Below, one piece after another: positions 1-9,370 of a stretch of 64,000 bases of DNA. A program made the translations under genes and the position numbers. Positions within the stretch are counted from its first letter, which is position 1; each line of letters starts with the position of its first letter. The notes under the pieces are model-generated. The model was not told where the DNA came from. It saw only the letters and a list, made by a program, of their open reading frames with translations, and searched no databases. The DNA comes from Herbidospora galbida (GTDB lineage Bacteria; Actinomycetota; Actinomycetes; Streptosporangiales; Streptosporangiaceae), in the NCBI RefSeq assembly GCF_005233835.1, contig NZ_SZQA01000020.1, positions 86,077 through 150,076 of the forward strand. The letters run 5' to 3'.

Positions 1-398
1 CCGGTGACCATGACGGCCGTGTACGCCGACCCCTGCGTGAGGTCGCGCTTGACCATGACGCCGACCTTCGCCCAGGGCACCACGCCCGGGACGATCTGGT
101 CGTGGCCGGGCGGCGGGTAGGTGATGACGCCGCTGACGCCGGCGACCTTGGCCGTGATCGAGCCGTCGCCCGGAAGGGCCCGGTGGTAGAAGGAGAACCG
201 GTCGGTGACGGCCTGGCCGCCCGGCCCGATCGGGATCTCCGGGCAGACGTTCCCCTGCGGCCCCTCGCACGAGCGGACCGTCCCGGCCGCGCCCAGCAGC
301 CCGACCCCGGCGGTGAGCAGGACCGCCACGATCGACCCGGCGATCCAGCCGCGCACCGTGCGGAACTTGGTCCATTCGGACCTCAGCAGCGCGATCAC
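1..398 (-). CDS. ABC transporter permease, C-terminus cut by the window edge
   Basis: About 132 residues are visible, reading from a GTG at 398 to the left edge. The start shares a GTGA overlap with the stop of the ATP-binding gene, so the two are translationally coupled. The protein opens with a short basic segment (RSEWTKFRTVRGW) typical of ABC-2 type permeases. One strong membrane helix (about residues 17-38) follows, and then a soluble extracytoplasmic stretch rich in Gly, Val and charged residues that resembles the concanavalin-like insert found in some actinobacterial ABC-2 permeases. That last assignment is an inference from composition and the WAKVGVMVKR segment. The exporter's substrate cannot be told. 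Confidence 0.75.
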   Translation of the reverse strand, partial: MIALLRSEWTKFRTVRGWIAGSIVAVLLTAGVGLLGAAGTVRSCEGPQGNVCPEIPIGPGGQAVTDRFSFYHRALPGDGSITAKVAGVSGVITYPPPGHDQIVPGVVPWAKVGVMVKRDLTQGSAYTAVMVT

Positions 399-1300
399 CG
401 GAACTCCACGCTCTCTCGGGTGAGCTCCATGTAGGCCTCCTCCAGCGTCGCCCGGTGGGCGCTCACCTCGGCGAACGGCACCCCGGCCGCCGTCAGCGCC
501 GCCACCGTCCCGGCCGCCGTCAGGCCCGACACGGTCAGCGCGTCGGTCCCGGTGACCGTCACGGTCGCGCCCGCGCGGGCCAGCGCCTCCATGGCGTCCT
601 CGCGTGCGGTCGTGCGCAGGCTCACCCTGCCGTCGGAGGCGGCCGCGATCAGTCCTTCGACGTCGCGGTCGGCGACGACCCGGCCGCGACCGGCCACGAT
701 CAGGTGCCCGGCGACGTCCTGGAGTTCGCTCATCAGGTGGCTCGACACGAGCACCGCGCGCCCGCCGTCCGCCAGCGACCGCAGCAGGCCGCGGATCCAC
801 ACGATGCCCTCCGGGTCGAGCCCGTTGAACGGCTCGTCGAACAGCAGCACCGGCGGGTCGCCCAGCAGCGCCGCCGCGATGCCGAGCCGCTGCCGCATCC
901 CGAGGGAGTAGCCGCCCGCCTTCCGCCGCGCGGCGGGGCCGAGGCCGACCAGCCCGAGCACCTCGTCGACCCGGCGCGGGCCGAGCCCCTGCGACCGCGC
1001 CAGCCACAGCAGGTGGTCGCGGCCGGTCCTGCTCGGCTGCAGGGCCGAGGCGTCGAGCAGGGCGCCGACGTGGGTCAGGGGCCTTTTCAGGGTCCGGTAC
1101 GCCGCCCCGCCCACCAGCGCCGACCCCTCGTCGGGCCGGTCGAGGCCGACGACGATCCGCATCGTGGTGGACTTGCCCGCCCCGTTGGGGCCGACGAACC
1201 CGGTGACCACCCCCGGCCTGACGGTGAAGGTCATGTCATCGAGGGCCCTTGTGGCTCCGAACCGTTTCCGGAGCCCGTTGACTTCGACAGTCGCGTCCAT
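395..1300 (-). CDS. ABC transporter ATP-binding protein, DrrA-like exporter type
   Basis: This 301-residue protein is the ATPase subunit of an exporter whose permease follows immediately. Walker A (GPNGAGKST) is at residues 37-45, the signature (YSLGMRQR) near 131-138, Walker B with the catalytic Glu (LLFDEP) near 152-157, and the switch His in SSH near 188. The single nucleotide-binding domain is followed by a C-terminal extension of about 90 residues, as in DrrA/CcmA-type antibiotic or lipid exporters. The ATG at 1300 starts just before the first beta strand. Longer in-frame reading only adds antisense sequence of the divergent histidine kinase. The adjacent divergent two-component system may control it. 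Confidence 0.92.
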   Translation of the reverse strand: MDATVEVNGLRKRFGATRALDDMTFTVRPGVVTGFVGPNGAGKSTTMRIVVGLDRPDEGSALVGGAAYRTLKRPLTHVGALLDASALQPSRTGRDHLLWLARSQGLGPRRVDEVLGLVGLGPAARRKAGGYSLGMRQRLGIAAALLGDPPVLLFDEPFNGLDPEGIVWIRGLLRSLADGGRAVLVSSHLMSELQDVAGHLIVAGRGRVVADRDVEGLIAAASDGRVSLRTTAREDAMEALARAGATVTVTGTDALTVSGLTAAGTVAALTAAGVPFAEVSAHRATLEEAYMELTRESVEFR

Positions 1301-1402
1301 GCTCCGGAACCCTAGGCTCGGGGTCGCGGCGGGGCGTCCCGCGACGGAGCGGTCTTGGGGTAGCTCGTACGAGGGATGCCGGTTCGCCCCCCGAAGGGCA
1401 GA

Positions 1403-2458
1403 ATGACCTGCGTGAACGGGCGTGTCGTCGCAGGTCTCCTCGTGGTGGCCGCCTTCGTCCTGGGCGTGTCCGAATCGATGGCCCTGGCGCTGGTCGGCCT
1501 GGCGACGACGCTGCCGCTGGTGCTGCTGTGGCCGCAGCGGACGGCCGCCGCCGTGCTGGTCACGGTGGCCACCGTGCTGTCGCTGACGGCTTTCCGGCAT
1601 CCCGCGTACGCCGGCCTGGCGGCGACCCTGATCGCGCTGTTCCGCCTGGGCGAGACCGCCGACCGGGCGGCGCTGGCCTGCTCCGTCCCGTGCCTGGTGC
1701 TGGCGGCGACCGGGCACGCTCCCGTGGCGGCGGCACTGGCCCCGAGCGCCGCCCTGGCCGGGATCGCCTGGCAGGCCCGGAGCAGGGCCCGGGTCAGCGC
1801 CGCCGCGCGCGACGTCATCGAGGAGAGCCTGCTGCGCCGGAGCGCGGCCGGTGAGCGGGCCAGGATCGCGCGGGAGCTGCACGACGTGGTGGCCCACCAC
1901 ATCTCGATGGTGGCCGTCCAGGCCGAGACGGCCCGGCTGGCCACCCCGGGCCTGCCGCCCGCCGGGGCCGACCGGCTGCGCGCGATCGGCGACACCGCGC
2001 GCAGCGCGCTGACCGAGATGCGCCGCCTTCTCGGCGTCCTGCGTGAGGACACCGGTCAGCCGGAGCGGGCGCCCCAACCGGGGCTGCGCGAGCTGAACGC
2101 CCTGGTCGACGCGGCCCGCGCGGCCTCGGGCGGGGCGACCCGGCTGATCCTGCGCGGCACGCCGATCGCCCTCGATCCGGTGGCGGAGCTGGCGGCGTAC
2201 CGGATCGTCCAGGAGGCGCTGACGAACGTCCGGCGGCACGCGCCGGGCGCGGCGGTCGACGTGGAGTTCGCCTACGGCGTCGACGTGCTGCGGGTGACGG
2301 TCCGCGACAACGGGCCCGCCGTCGACGACCCGGTCGAGGGGCTGGGTCTGGCGGGCATGCGGGAGCGCGCGTCCGCGGTGGGCGGGACGCTGCGTACCGG
2401 AGCGGTGAGAGGCGGCGGGTTCATGGTCGAGGCGGTCCTCCCCGGGACGACGGCATGA
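1403..2458 (+). CDS. Sensor histidine kinase, NarL/DesK-type
   Basis: This membrane-bound histidine kinase has about four or five N-terminal hydrophobic helices (residues 5-125). A HisKA_3 dimerisation helix follows with the phospho-acceptor His in [10 protein letters not shown] (about residue 160), and then a C-terminal HATPase domain with the N-box region (EALTNVRRH) and a DNG motif. I chose the ATG at 1403, preceded by an AAGGGCAG-like ribosome site. An in-frame ATG at 1376 would add nine polar residues. The response regulator gene overlaps its end by ATGA, so the pair is co-translated. No extracellular sensor domain is visible, which suggests membrane-stress or intramembrane sensing. Confidence 0.9.
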   Translation: MTCVNGRVVAGLLVVAAFVLGVSESMALALVGLATTLPLVLLWPQRTAAAVLVTVATVLSLTAFRHPAYAGLAATLIALFRLGETADRAALACSVPCLVLAATGHAPVAAALAPSAALAGIAWQARSRARVSAAARDVIEESLLRRSAAGERARIARELHDVVAHHISMVAVQAETARLATPGLPPAGADRLRAIGDTARSALTEMRRLLGVLREDTGQPERAPQPGLRELNALVDAARAASGGATRLILRGTPIALDPVAELAAYRIVQEALTNVRRHAPGAAVDVEFAYGVDVLRVTVRDNGPAVDDPVEGLGLAGMRERASAVGGTLRTGAVRGGGFMVEAVLPGTTA

Positions 2459-3093
2459 TCCGGATCGTCATCGCCGACGACCATCCCGTCGTCCGGTCGG
2501 CGTTCGCCGACCTGCTGGCCACCCAGCCCGACTTCACCGTGGTCGGCGCCGCCTCCGACGGCGCGGAGGCGGTCCGGGTGTGCGCCCGGACCGCCCCCGA
2601 CCTCGTGCTGATGGACGTCCGGATGCCTGTCATGGACGGCATCGAGGCCACCCGGCGGCTGTCGCCGGACGCCCGGGTGCTCATCCTCACCACCTTCGAC
2701 CTGGACGAATACGTCTACGACGCGCTGCGCGCCGGAGCCAGCGGGTTCCTGCTCAAGGACGTCACCGCCGAGCGGCTCTTCGACGCCGTCAGGGTGGTGG
2801 CCGCCGGGGAGGCGCTGCTCGCGCCCACGGTCACCCGGCGGCTCATCGGCGAGTTCGCCCAGCTCCGGCCCAAAGTGTCGGTCGAGGGGCTGACGCCCCG
2901 CGAGACGCAGGTGCTGCGGCTCATCGCCGAGGGGCTGTCGAACCCGGAGATCGCCCGGCGGCTGACCGTCACCGAGGAGACGGTGAAGACCCACGTCAGC
3001 CGGGTGCTGAACAAGCTCGGCCTGCGCGACCGTACGCAGGCCGTGGTCGCGGCCTACGAGTCGGGGCTGGTGGTGCCCCGGTTCAGGGGATGA
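2455..3093 (+). CDS. LuxR/NarL family response regulator
   Basis: The 212-residue protein has a receiver domain (acidic pair D8-D9, phospho-acceptor D54 in LVLMDVRMP, conserved Lys in LLKD) and a C-terminal LuxR/GerE helix-turn-helix ([22 protein letters not shown], recognition helix near [13 protein letters not shown]). It is the partner of the overlapping histidine kinase. Its 3' end overlaps the convergent multicopper oxidase by 11 bp. The likely target is the divergent ABC exporter operon, inferred only from position. Confidence 0.93.
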   Translation: MIRIVIADDHPVVRSAFADLLATQPDFTVVGAASDGAEAVRVCARTAPDLVLMDVRMPVMDGIEATRRLSPDARVLILTTFDLDEYVYDALRAGASGFLLKDVTAERLFDAVRVVAAGEALLAPTVTRRLIGEFAQLRPKVSVEGLTPRETQVLRLIAEGLSNPEIARRLTVTEETVKTHVSRVLNKLGLRDRTQAVVAAYESGLVVPRFRG

Positions 3094-4516
3094 CGTCGAA
3101 GGTCGCCATCATCGCCATGTCCTCGTGTTCGAGGTTGTGGCAGTGGAAGACGTACCGCCCCGGATAGCCGTCGAACCGGGCGATCACCTCAAGGGTCTGC
3201 GCTTCGCGCAGTTCGACGGTGTCCTTCCACTCCGGGTTCGGGGCGCCGTCGGTGAGCACCTGGAAGTGCGCCAGGTGCAGGTGGATCGGGTGGCTGACGT
3301 CGCTGGTGAAGCGCCAGATCTCGGTCGCGCCGAGCTTCACCGTGGCGTCGACCCGGTCGGCGGCGTACGGCTTGCCGTTGATGAGCCACCCGGTGCCGCC
3401 GTGCAGGTTGCCGCTGGTGAACTCGAAGTCGCGGGTCACCGTGGCCGACGCGGGGTCGAGCCGGTCGACCTTCGACAGGACGGCCGGGATCGCGGAGTCG
3501 TCGGGGGCGTCGCGGTCGACGTCGAACCGCATGACCCGGCCGTCGTCGGCCAGGTCGCGCAGTTCGACGCGGTCGCCGATCCGGTGGGCGGCGAAGTCGA
3601 CGACGAGGTCGGCCCGTTCGCCGGGCGACAGCCGTACCGCATCGAGGGTTCTCGGCGCGGGGAGCAGGCCGCCGTCGGTGCCGATCTGGACGATGGGTCC
3701 GCCGGTCGACAGCTCATAGGGCCGCGCGTTCGACGCGTTGACCACGCGCAGCCGGTAGCGGGCGCGGGCCACCTTCAGCACGGGCCACGGCGCGCCGTTG
3801 ACCAGCGTGACGTCGCCCAGCACCCCGCCCATGTACGCCTCCTTCGCGCCCGGCTTCCCCGGCACGCCGGGATAGGGCATGGTGCCGTCGGCGGCGAACG
3901 AGCGGTCGCAGATGACCAGGGGGACCTCACGCTCGCCCTTCGGGAGCGGCAGGGCGTCCTCCTCGTCGTCGCGGACCAGGAACAGCCCGGCCAGGCCGCG
4001 CCAGACCTGCGGGCCGGTGTAGTCCATGCGGTGGTCGTGATACCAGAGCGTGGCGGCCCGCTGCGTCATCGGATAGTCGTATTCGCGGGTCGCCCCGGGG
4101 AGTACGAGGTCGGTGGGATGGCCGTCCGAGGCCGCCGGGGTGTGGCCTCCGTGGAGGTGCAGCACGGTCGGCGCGGCCAGCCCGTTGGTGAGCCGCACCA
4201 CGGTCCGGCGGTCGCGCCGGGTCTCGATGGTGGGCCCGGGGAAGACGCCGTCGTAGCCCCAAATGGGCGTGCGCAGCCCCGGGATGACGGCGGCGACGGC
4301 CTGACGTGCGGTGAGGTCGTAGTAGTCGGTGTCGCCGCGCCGCGTCGGCCGGGCCACCGGCGGGACGGGCAGCGGGACGGCGAACGGTTCGGGGAGCGGG
4401 GCGGTGCTGCGCAGGACCTGCGGCACCGGGGTGCCCGCGAGCAGCGAGCACCCCGTGACCAGGGCGAACCCGCCCAGGCCGATGGTGGCCAGGGCCTCAC
4501 GCCGGGTGAGCCTCAC
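3083..4516 (-). CDS. Multicopper oxidase with Tat-type lipoprotein signal
   Basis: The 477-residue three-cupredoxin oxidase resembles the CotA/CueO/bilirubin oxidase group and should oxidise phenolic or metal substrates with reduction of oxygen to water outside the cell. All four copper-binding signatures are visible: HLHGG (120-124), WYHDH (158-162), [11 protein letters not shown] near the C-terminus, and [13 protein letters not shown] with an axial Met. The N-terminus ([14 protein letters not shown], then VTGC) combines a twin-arginine motif with a lipobox, so it is probably exported folded and lipid-anchored. The GTG start lies inside the GTGA overlap with the upstream membrane-protein gene, so the two form an operon. 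Confidence 0.93.
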   Translation of the reverse strand: MRLTRREALATIGLGGFALVTGCSLLAGTPVPQVLRSTAPLPEPFAVPLPVPPVARPTRRGDTDYYDLTARQAVAAVIPGLRTPIWGYDGVFPGPTIETRRDRRTVVRLTNGLAAPTVLHLHGGHTPAASDGHPTDLVLPGATREYDYPMTQRAATLWYHDHRMDYTGPQVWRGLAGLFLVRDDEEDALPLPKGEREVPLVICDRSFAADGTMPYPGVPGKPGAKEAYMGGVLGDVTLVNGAPWPVLKVARARYRLRVVNASNARPYELSTGGPIVQIGTDGGLLPAPRTLDAVRLSPGERADLVVDFAAHRIGDRVELRDLADDGRVMRFDVDRDAPDDSAIPAVLSKVDRLDPASATVTRDFEFTSGNLHGGTGWLINGKPYAADRVDATVKLGATEIWRFTSDVSHPIHLHLAHFQVLTDGAPNPEWKDTVELREAQTLEVIARFDGYPGRYVFHCHNLEHEDMAMMATFDVIP

Positions 4517-4878
4517 GCCGCCGCCGTGGCGTTCTGCCTCGACGGGTAGAGGGCGGTCAGCGCGTGCACCACTCCCCCGAACATGATCATGCCGATCGGC
4601 ACGTGCAACGCCTTGAAGTGCGCGATTCCCAAGTACATCTGCACGAAGACGAGGAGCAGCGTCATCACCGCCGGGACGATCACCTTCCGGTCCCGCGTCA
4701 TGATCGACACCACCAGGGAGGCCAGCGCCGCCAGCAGCACCAATATCGCGCTGGCGCGGTGCATCCCGCGCCCGCCCGGTGAGGCCAGCAGCAGACCGGC
4801 GGTGATGCCCTGAATGAGGAGGGCGGCCGCGAGGACCATCGTCACGATCCGCCGCGCGCCCAGATATGCCGTGTTCAT
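4513..4878 (-). CDS. Small four-helix membrane protein upstream of the oxidase
   Basis: This 121-residue protein has four predicted membrane helices and histidines placed at helix ends (GMHRAS, AHFKALHVP, VVHAL). They could be heme ligands as in small cytochrome-b-like proteins, but this is conjecture. The start chosen is the ATG at 4878 (MNTAYLG); an upstream in-frame ATG at 4917 would add 13 polar residues. It is translationally coupled to the multicopper oxidase and may supply electrons or help copper loading. I do not recognise the family. Confidence 0.7.
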   Translation of the reverse strand: MNTAYLGARRIVTMVLAAALLIQGITAGLLLASPGGRGMHRASAILVLLAALASLVVSIMTRDRKVIVPAVMTLLLVFVQMYLGIAHFKALHVPIGMIMFGGVVHALTALYPSRQNATAAA

Positions 4879-5042
4879 GGGCCGATCGTCGCGGCCCGGC
4901 CCGGTCCGGCGCGTCATGCGGAGGATGGCCGATCGCCTACGACCGCTGCGGTATCCGCCGCGTGTCAGTGCCGCGGCGGTCCCGTGTCAGCGCGGTCGGC
5001 GACGGTTGACCCATCGATCACCACGAACGCGAGGAGCACCGC

Positions 5043-6101
5043 ATGTCCACCACCACCACCGCCCTGCAGGCCGCCATCGACGAGCTCGTCGGCCCCGGCA
5101 TCCTCAGCGCGCAGCTGCGCCTGCACGACCGGGGCGAGGTCTGGGTCGGCACCGCCGGGGTCGCCCGGCTGGGCGAGCCGGAGGGGCCGCCGGCCGACGG
5201 CCGGTTCCGGATCGGCAGCGCCACCAAGACCTTCGCCGCGACCGCGGTCCTGGGCCTGGTCGCCGAGGGCAGGTTCGGGCTCGACGACCCGGTCGCCGGC
5301 CACCTGCCCGGCTTCGACCTCGACCCCCGGATCACGGTGCGCATGCTGCTGCAGCACACCAGCGGGGTGTTCGCCTTCACCGGCGAGTACTTCGAGGACG
5401 GCACGGTCGTCCCCGGCATCCCCGTGCTGGGCAGGGAGTGGGTGGACGCCCGCTTCACGACCTACCCGCCGGAGGAGCTGGCGCGGTTCGCGCTGGCCAA
5501 GCCCGCGCGGTTCGAGCCGGGCGCCGACTGGAACTACTCCAACACCAACTACGTGCTGGCGCGGCTGCTGGTCGAGAAGGTCACCGGCCGCTCGCTCGCC
5601 GAGGAGACGCACCGGCTGATCCTCGGCCCGCTCGGCCTGACGAACACCTTCCTGCCGGAAACCGACACGGAGATCCCCGGCCCGCACGCCCACGCCTACT
5701 ACCGCTACGAGGAGGACGGCGTCGAGAAGACGGTCGACGTCACCCGCCAGAACCCGTCGTGGATCTCCACCGGCGGCGACATGATCTCCACCACCGAAGA
5801 CCTCGCCACGTTCGTCTCGGCGCTGATGGCCGGCCGCCTCCTGCCCGCTCCGCTCCTGGACGAGATGCGCACCCCCCACCCGAAGGCGGGCTACGGCCTG
5901 GGGCTGTTCGTGCTCCAGGACGGCGCCCTGCTGAACCACAACGGCGGCCTGTCGGGCTACGCGACGATCATGTACAGCACCCCTGACGGCGGCACCACCC
6001 TGACCGGCTCGCTGACCTTCGTGGACGACGCCGCGATGTCCCAGTCGGAGCACTTCCAGAAGTTCGTGGAGCGGATCCTCACCGAGGCGTTCAGTCGCTG
6101 A
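5043..6101 (+). CDS. Serine hydrolase, class C beta-lactamase/DD-peptidase fold
   Basis: The 352-residue protein has the three active-site elements of the family: SxxK (S59-A-T-K62), the YSN triad (Y161-S-N163) and an HNGG motif in place of KTG near the C-terminus. Such proteins act as DD-carboxypeptidases, esterases or peptidases rather than true beta-lactamases. No signal peptide is apparent, so it is probably cytoplasmic. A strong GAGGAG site precedes the ATG. It is monocistronic, and its 3' end overlaps the convergent acetyltransferase by 11 bp. Confidence 0.9.
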   Translation: MSTTTTALQAAIDELVGPGILSAQLRLHDRGEVWVGTAGVARLGEPEGPPADGRFRIGSATKTFAATAVLGLVAEGRFGLDDPVAGHLPGFDLDPRITVRMLLQHTSGVFAFTGEYFEDGTVVPGIPVLGREWVDARFTTYPPEELARFALAKPARFEPGADWNYSNTNYVLARLLVEKVTGRSLAEETHRLILGPLGLTNTFLPETDTEIPGPHAHAYYRYEEDGVEKTVDVTRQNPSWISTGGDMISTTEDLATFVSALMAGRLLPAPLLDEMRTPHPKAGYGLGLFVLQDGALLNHNGGLSGYATIMYSTPDGGTTLTGSLTFVDDAAMSQSEHFQKFVERILTEAFSR

Positions 6102-6807
6102 TCCGGTAGTGGTAGCCGTGCGACAGGGTGAAGCCGCGCCGCGCGTAGAGGGCCCTGGCGCCCGGGTTGTCCTCCTCGACCTGGAGGTAGAGACACCGGG
6201 CGCCCTCCCCCTCGGCCCAGGCGGCGCCGGCCGCCAGGACGTCCGACGCGATCCCCCGGCGACGGTGGCCGGGCCGGGTGACCATGCAGAAGACGCCGGC
6301 GTAACCGTCGTCCACGGCGACGACCCCCATGCCGGCGAGGGCGCCGCCGGCGGTCGCGGCGAAGAGGGCGACCGGCTCGGGGATGCGCATGATCACCTCG
6401 ACGGTGGTGAGCCGGTCGTCGAGCGCGCCGAACACCTCCGGCCAGCGCGCGCGATCCCGGACCCGCTCCACCGGCCCGGCCTCCCCCGCCACGGCGGAGG
6501 TGGGAGCGGTGAGGATCAGCGTCGGGACGTCGCGGCGGTAGCCCCGGGCGGCCAGCGCGCCGTCGAGGGCCGTGTGGGCCTCGGCCGGACTGACCTGGAC
6601 GCAGACCGCCCGGCCGCGATCACGGTAGTAGCGCTCGACCGCCTCGATCGACGGGGTCGCTCCGGGCAGCGGCAGCGCCGAGTTGGTGCGCCGGCGCGGC
6701 ACCAAGGGAGTGTGCCGGAGCAGCCAGCCGTCCCGCTCCTCCACGTCTACGGCGGGCCAGGCGCGGGCCGCGCGGCGTTCGAGCCGCCACCATTCAGGCT
6801 GGTCCAT
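6091..6807 (-). CDS. GNAT family N-acetyltransferase
   Basis: The roughly 238-residue protein has an N-terminal segment of unknown role and a C-terminal GNAT fold. The acetyl-CoA binding loop (RPGHRRRGIASDVL) lies in the last third, followed by YLQVEEDNPGARALYARRGF, the beta5-alpha4 region that contacts acetyl-CoA. The substrate cannot be inferred. I start it at the ATG at 6807 (MDQPEWW); an ATG at 6819 would add four residues. It is divergent from the DUF3800 gene about 50 bp away. Confidence 0.88.
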   Translation of the reverse strand: MDQPEWWRLERRAARAWPAVDVEERDGWLLRHTPLVPRRRTNSALPLPGATPSIEAVERYYRDRGRAVCVQVSPAEAHTALDGALAARGYRRDVPTLILTAPTSAVAGEAGPVERVRDRARWPEVFGALDDRLTTVEVIMRIPEPVALFAATAGGALAGMGVVAVDDGYAGVFCMVTRPGHRRRGIASDVLAAGAAWAEGEGARCLYLQVEEDNPGARALYARRGFTLSHGYHYRISD

Positions 6808-6859
6808 GGGCGGCACCATACACAAACCGGGCGGCGCGACGTTCGCCCCGTATTGTCTA

Positions 6860-7753
6860 ATGGCCTGCATGGAGATCGGGTGTGACGAGTCGGGGGCGGA
6901 GGGCGAGAAGCTCATCGGCGGGGTGACCGACGTGTTCGCCCACGCCGGCGTCGCGCTCACCCTCGACGAGGCCGAGGCCTGCATGGACGAGGTGCGGCAC
7001 CGCGCCCCCTCGCCCATCACCGAGTACAAGGCCTTCGTGATCCGGCGGGCCAAGCACCGGCTGGCCCTCCAGTGGCTGCTCGGCCCGAGGGGCCCGCTGC
7101 GGGGTCGCGCCCACGTCCACCTGACCGACAAGACCCTCTTCATGACCCGCCGCCTCTCCGACCTGGTCGGCGACGACGGCGACCGCCTCCACCGGCTGGG
7201 TCCGGCCGCCTTCGGCGCGCGGTGGCATGACCTGCTGGAGGCCTTCAACGACCTGATGCGCCCCTACTCCGAGCGGCCCATCGACGACGTGTTCGCCCTG
7301 GTCGACGACCTGGCCCAGGCTCCCGGCGAGGCCGGCGACCTGCTGCGCCGCCTGGCCAAGGCCCGCCCCCAGATCGAGGACCTGCGCGTGCGCCTGGCCC
7401 GCAACCCGGCGACGGCCGCGCCCCTCGACCCGCTGCTGCCGGCGATCGTGCGGGCGGTGGAGTACTGGGGCCGCGGCCGCCCGGTGACGATCGTCCACGA
7501 CCGCCAGACGAGCCTCACCGAGGAACGGATCGACCTGCTGCGGCGGGCCTGCCCCCTGGAGGAGCTGCGGCTGGAGGAGTCCCACCTCGACGCCCGCATC
7601 CAAGTGGCCGACCTGCTGGCCGGGATCGCCCGGGGGATCGCCGCCGACGGCCTGCACGGCCAGGGAGATCCGCTGCTGACGGGCCTGCTGGCGCCCTACG
7701 TCGACGAGCGCTCCGTCTGGGCGGACGGGTCGATGTGGATCTTGGGGGGCTGA
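6860..7753 (+). CDS. DUF3800 family protein (RNase H-like fold)
   Basis: This roughly 297-residue protein opens with CDESG and has a late DARIQVADLLAG motif. These are the two acidic motifs that mark DUF3800 proteins, a family with an RNase H-like fold. The cellular function is unknown; DUF3800 proteins occur both as stand-alone genes and near defence genes. No ribosome site precedes the ATG at 6860 (another is at 6869), but a TATTGT hexamer lies at 6851-6856, so a leaderless transcript is likely. Its last 58 bp overlap the convergent dehydrogenase gene. Confidence 0.78.
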   Translation: MACMEIGCDESGAEGEKLIGGVTDVFAHAGVALTLDEAEACMDEVRHRAPSPITEYKAFVIRRAKHRLALQWLLGPRGPLRGRAHVHLTDKTLFMTRRLSDLVGDDGDRLHRLGPAAFGARWHDLLEAFNDLMRPYSERPIDDVFALVDDLAQAPGEAGDLLRRLAKARPQIEDLRVRLARNPATAAPLDPLLPAIVRAVEYWGRGRPVTIVHDRQTSLTEERIDLLRRACPLEELRLEESHLDARIQVADLLAGIARGIAADGLHGQGDPLLTGLLAPYVDERSVWADGSMWILGG

Positions 7754-8706
7754 TCCGGATCCCGGCCCCCGGCCAGCGCCCCGGCCACGTCGTCGAGCCC
7801 GATCGTCGCGGCGACCAGCGGCGTCGGGTCGACGGCCCCGGAGGCGTAGCGCTCGATGGTGCCGGCCAGGCCCCCTGACGCGCTGAGCACGCCGGTCACC
7901 CGCAGATCCTTCAGCGCGATCACGCGGGTGTCGACCAGGCTCGGCTCCCCGGCCAGCCCGATGTAGACCACCCGCCCGCCGGGTTCGACCTTCTCGGCGG
8001 CCAGCGCGGGCAGCCGGGCGGCGTTGGAGGCGTCGATCACCGCGTCGAACGGCAGGTCGGGCACCTCGGTGTGGCAGGCGAAGCCGAGGGAGCGGGCGAA
8101 CGCCGTCGACAGCCCGAGCAGGTGGACCTCGGCGCCCTCGGCGGCCGCGAACATGGCCGCCAGCAGGCCGATCGTGCCCGGCCCGAGGATCAGCAGCCGG
8201 TCGCCCGCCCGCAGCCGGGCCGCCCGCACGGCGCGCAGCGCGTTCCCGCCCGGTTCGACCAGCGCCCCCAGCGCGGGCCCGACGTGGTCGGGCAGGACGT
8301 GCAGGGCGAAGACGGGCACCGGCAGGAATTCGGCCAGGGCCCCCGGGCGGCCGTACCGGATCCCGATCTCGAAGCGGTCGGCGCACAGGTGCTGCCGCCC
8401 GCTGAGGCAGCGGCGGCAGGCCTGGCACCCGAGCATGGTGTCCCCGGTCACCCGCCGGCCGAGCCACTCGCGGGAGACCCCGGCCCCGAGGGCGGTCACC
8501 ACGCCGCACCACTCGTGCCCGATCCGGAGGGGGTAGCGGGCCTGCCCGTCGTGCAGGTAGGCCATCTCGCCGGTGAAGAACTCGGCGTCCGTCCCGCACA
8601 CCCCGGCCCGTTCGACCCGGACGACCACCTCGCCGGGCCCCGGCACGGGCGGCTCGACGTCCAGGACTTCGCCCTGGAACGGCCCGGTGATGACGAACGC
8701 GCGCAT
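7696..8706 (-). CDS. Zinc-dependent alcohol/sugar dehydrogenase (MDR family)
   Basis: The 336-residue medium-chain dehydrogenase has a catalytic zinc site (CGTD near residue 37, GHEW near 63) and a structural zinc loop with four Cys (GCQACRRC then C at the loop end). The nucleotide-binding motif is GPGTIGLLAA in the C-terminal half. The pattern is that of polyol or glucose dehydrogenases rather than ethanol dehydrogenases. It is transcribed divergently from an HTH repressor, and the shared 103-bp spacer holds a double palindrome, so the repressor probably controls it. The long tail overlaps the convergent DUF3800 gene. Confidence 0.9.
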   Translation of the reverse strand: MRAFVITGPFQGEVLDVEPPVPGPGEVVVRVERAGVCGTDAEFFTGEMAYLHDGQARYPLRIGHEWCGVVTALGAGVSREWLGRRVTGDTMLGCQACRRCLSGRQHLCADRFEIGIRYGRPGALAEFLPVPVFALHVLPDHVGPALGALVEPGGNALRAVRAARLRAGDRLLILGPGTIGLLAAMFAAAEGAEVHLLGLSTAFARSLGFACHTEVPDLPFDAVIDASNAARLPALAAEKVEPGGRVVYIGLAGEPSLVDTRVIALKDLRVTGVLSASGGLAGTIERYASGAVDPTPLVAATIGLDDVAGALAGGRDPDQPPKIHIDPSAQTERSST

Positions 8707-8762
8707 GATCCCCTTTTCTCCTGGATCTTACGTCGGCGTACCGTTTTCGGCCATGCCAAATC

Positions 8763-8792
8763 GCAAAGAGTTCTTTGCAAAGAGTTCTTTGC
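8763..8792. promoter_or_regulatory. Tandem overlapping palindromic operator
   Basis: A 16-bp inverted repeat (GCAAAGA-GT-TCTTTGC) occurs twice, at 8763-8778 and 8777-8792, sharing the GC at the join. It sits between the divergent dehydrogenase and HTH regulator genes, ending 17 bp before the regulator ATG. Two adjacent dimer sites in a row suggest cooperative binding by the adjacent winged-helix regulator and control of both divergent genes. Confidence 0.75.
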
Positions 8793-8809
8793 GGTTTACG
8801 GTGGTGCAC

Positions 8810-9370
8810 ATGAACGAGTCAGTCTTCCTCGACGCCAAGGGCCTGCGCGCGCTGGCGCATCCGGTCCGCGTGCAACTGCTCGGCCTGCTCCGGCTCTACG
8901 GCCCCCAGACCGCGACCGGCCTCGCCGACCGGCTGGGCCTGACGTCCGGCGCGACCAGCTACCACCTGCGCCAGCTCGCGGGCGGCGGGCTGGTGGAGGA
9001 GGACGTCGACCGGGGCAACGGCCGTGAGCGCTGGTGGCGGGCGGTCCATCGCGCCACCCATTTCGAGAACAGGGAACTGGCCGACCAGGAACCGGAGGCC
9101 GCGTTCCTCTACCTCCAGTCGGTGATCGACGTCCAGGGCCGGCGCGCCCAGCGCACCCTGGCCGCCCACCAGACGATGCCCGGCCCGTGGCGCGACGTCT
9201 TCGACCTCAGCGACTGGTCCCTGCGCCTCACCCCCGAGGAGGCCCACAGCCTGATCGAGGAGCTCCACGCCGTCGTCGGCCGCTACCGCCTCGACCGCGC
9301 CGACGCCGAGGGCCCCGACGACGCGGAGCGCGTCGTGATCGTCATCCACTCCCTGCCGGAGCCGTCATGA
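8810..9370 (+). CDS. ArsR/HTH_20-type transcriptional regulator
   Basis: This 186-residue protein has an N-terminal winged helix (LRALAHPVRVQLLGLLRLYG, then TSGATSYHLRQL as recognition helix) and an alpha-helical C-terminal half of about 100 residues without metal-binding Cys. The start is the ATG at 8810 just downstream of the double operator; longer in-frame reading would run through the operator. ATGA overlap couples it to the MFS exporter that follows, a common repressor-exporter pair. The ligand is unknown. Confidence 0.88.
   Translation: MNESVFLDAKGLRALAHPVRVQLLGLLRLYGPQTATGLADRLGLTSGATSYHLRQLAGGGLVEEDVDRGNGRERWWRAVHRATHFENRELADQEPEAAFLYLQSVIDVQGRRAQRTLAAHQTMPGPWRDVFDLSDWSLRLTPEEAHSLIEELHAVVGRYRLDRADAEGPDDAERVVIVIHSLPEPS

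Noticed and set aside
395..2239. Reading the ABC ATPase as a 614-residue protein
   Set aside because: The first half is antisense to the histidine kinase and lacks domain sequence; the ATPase starts naturally at 1300.
6851..8706. DUF3800 and neighbours as a defence island
   Set aside because: No restriction, toxin, NTPase or other defence partner is nearby; the neighbours are metabolic genes.
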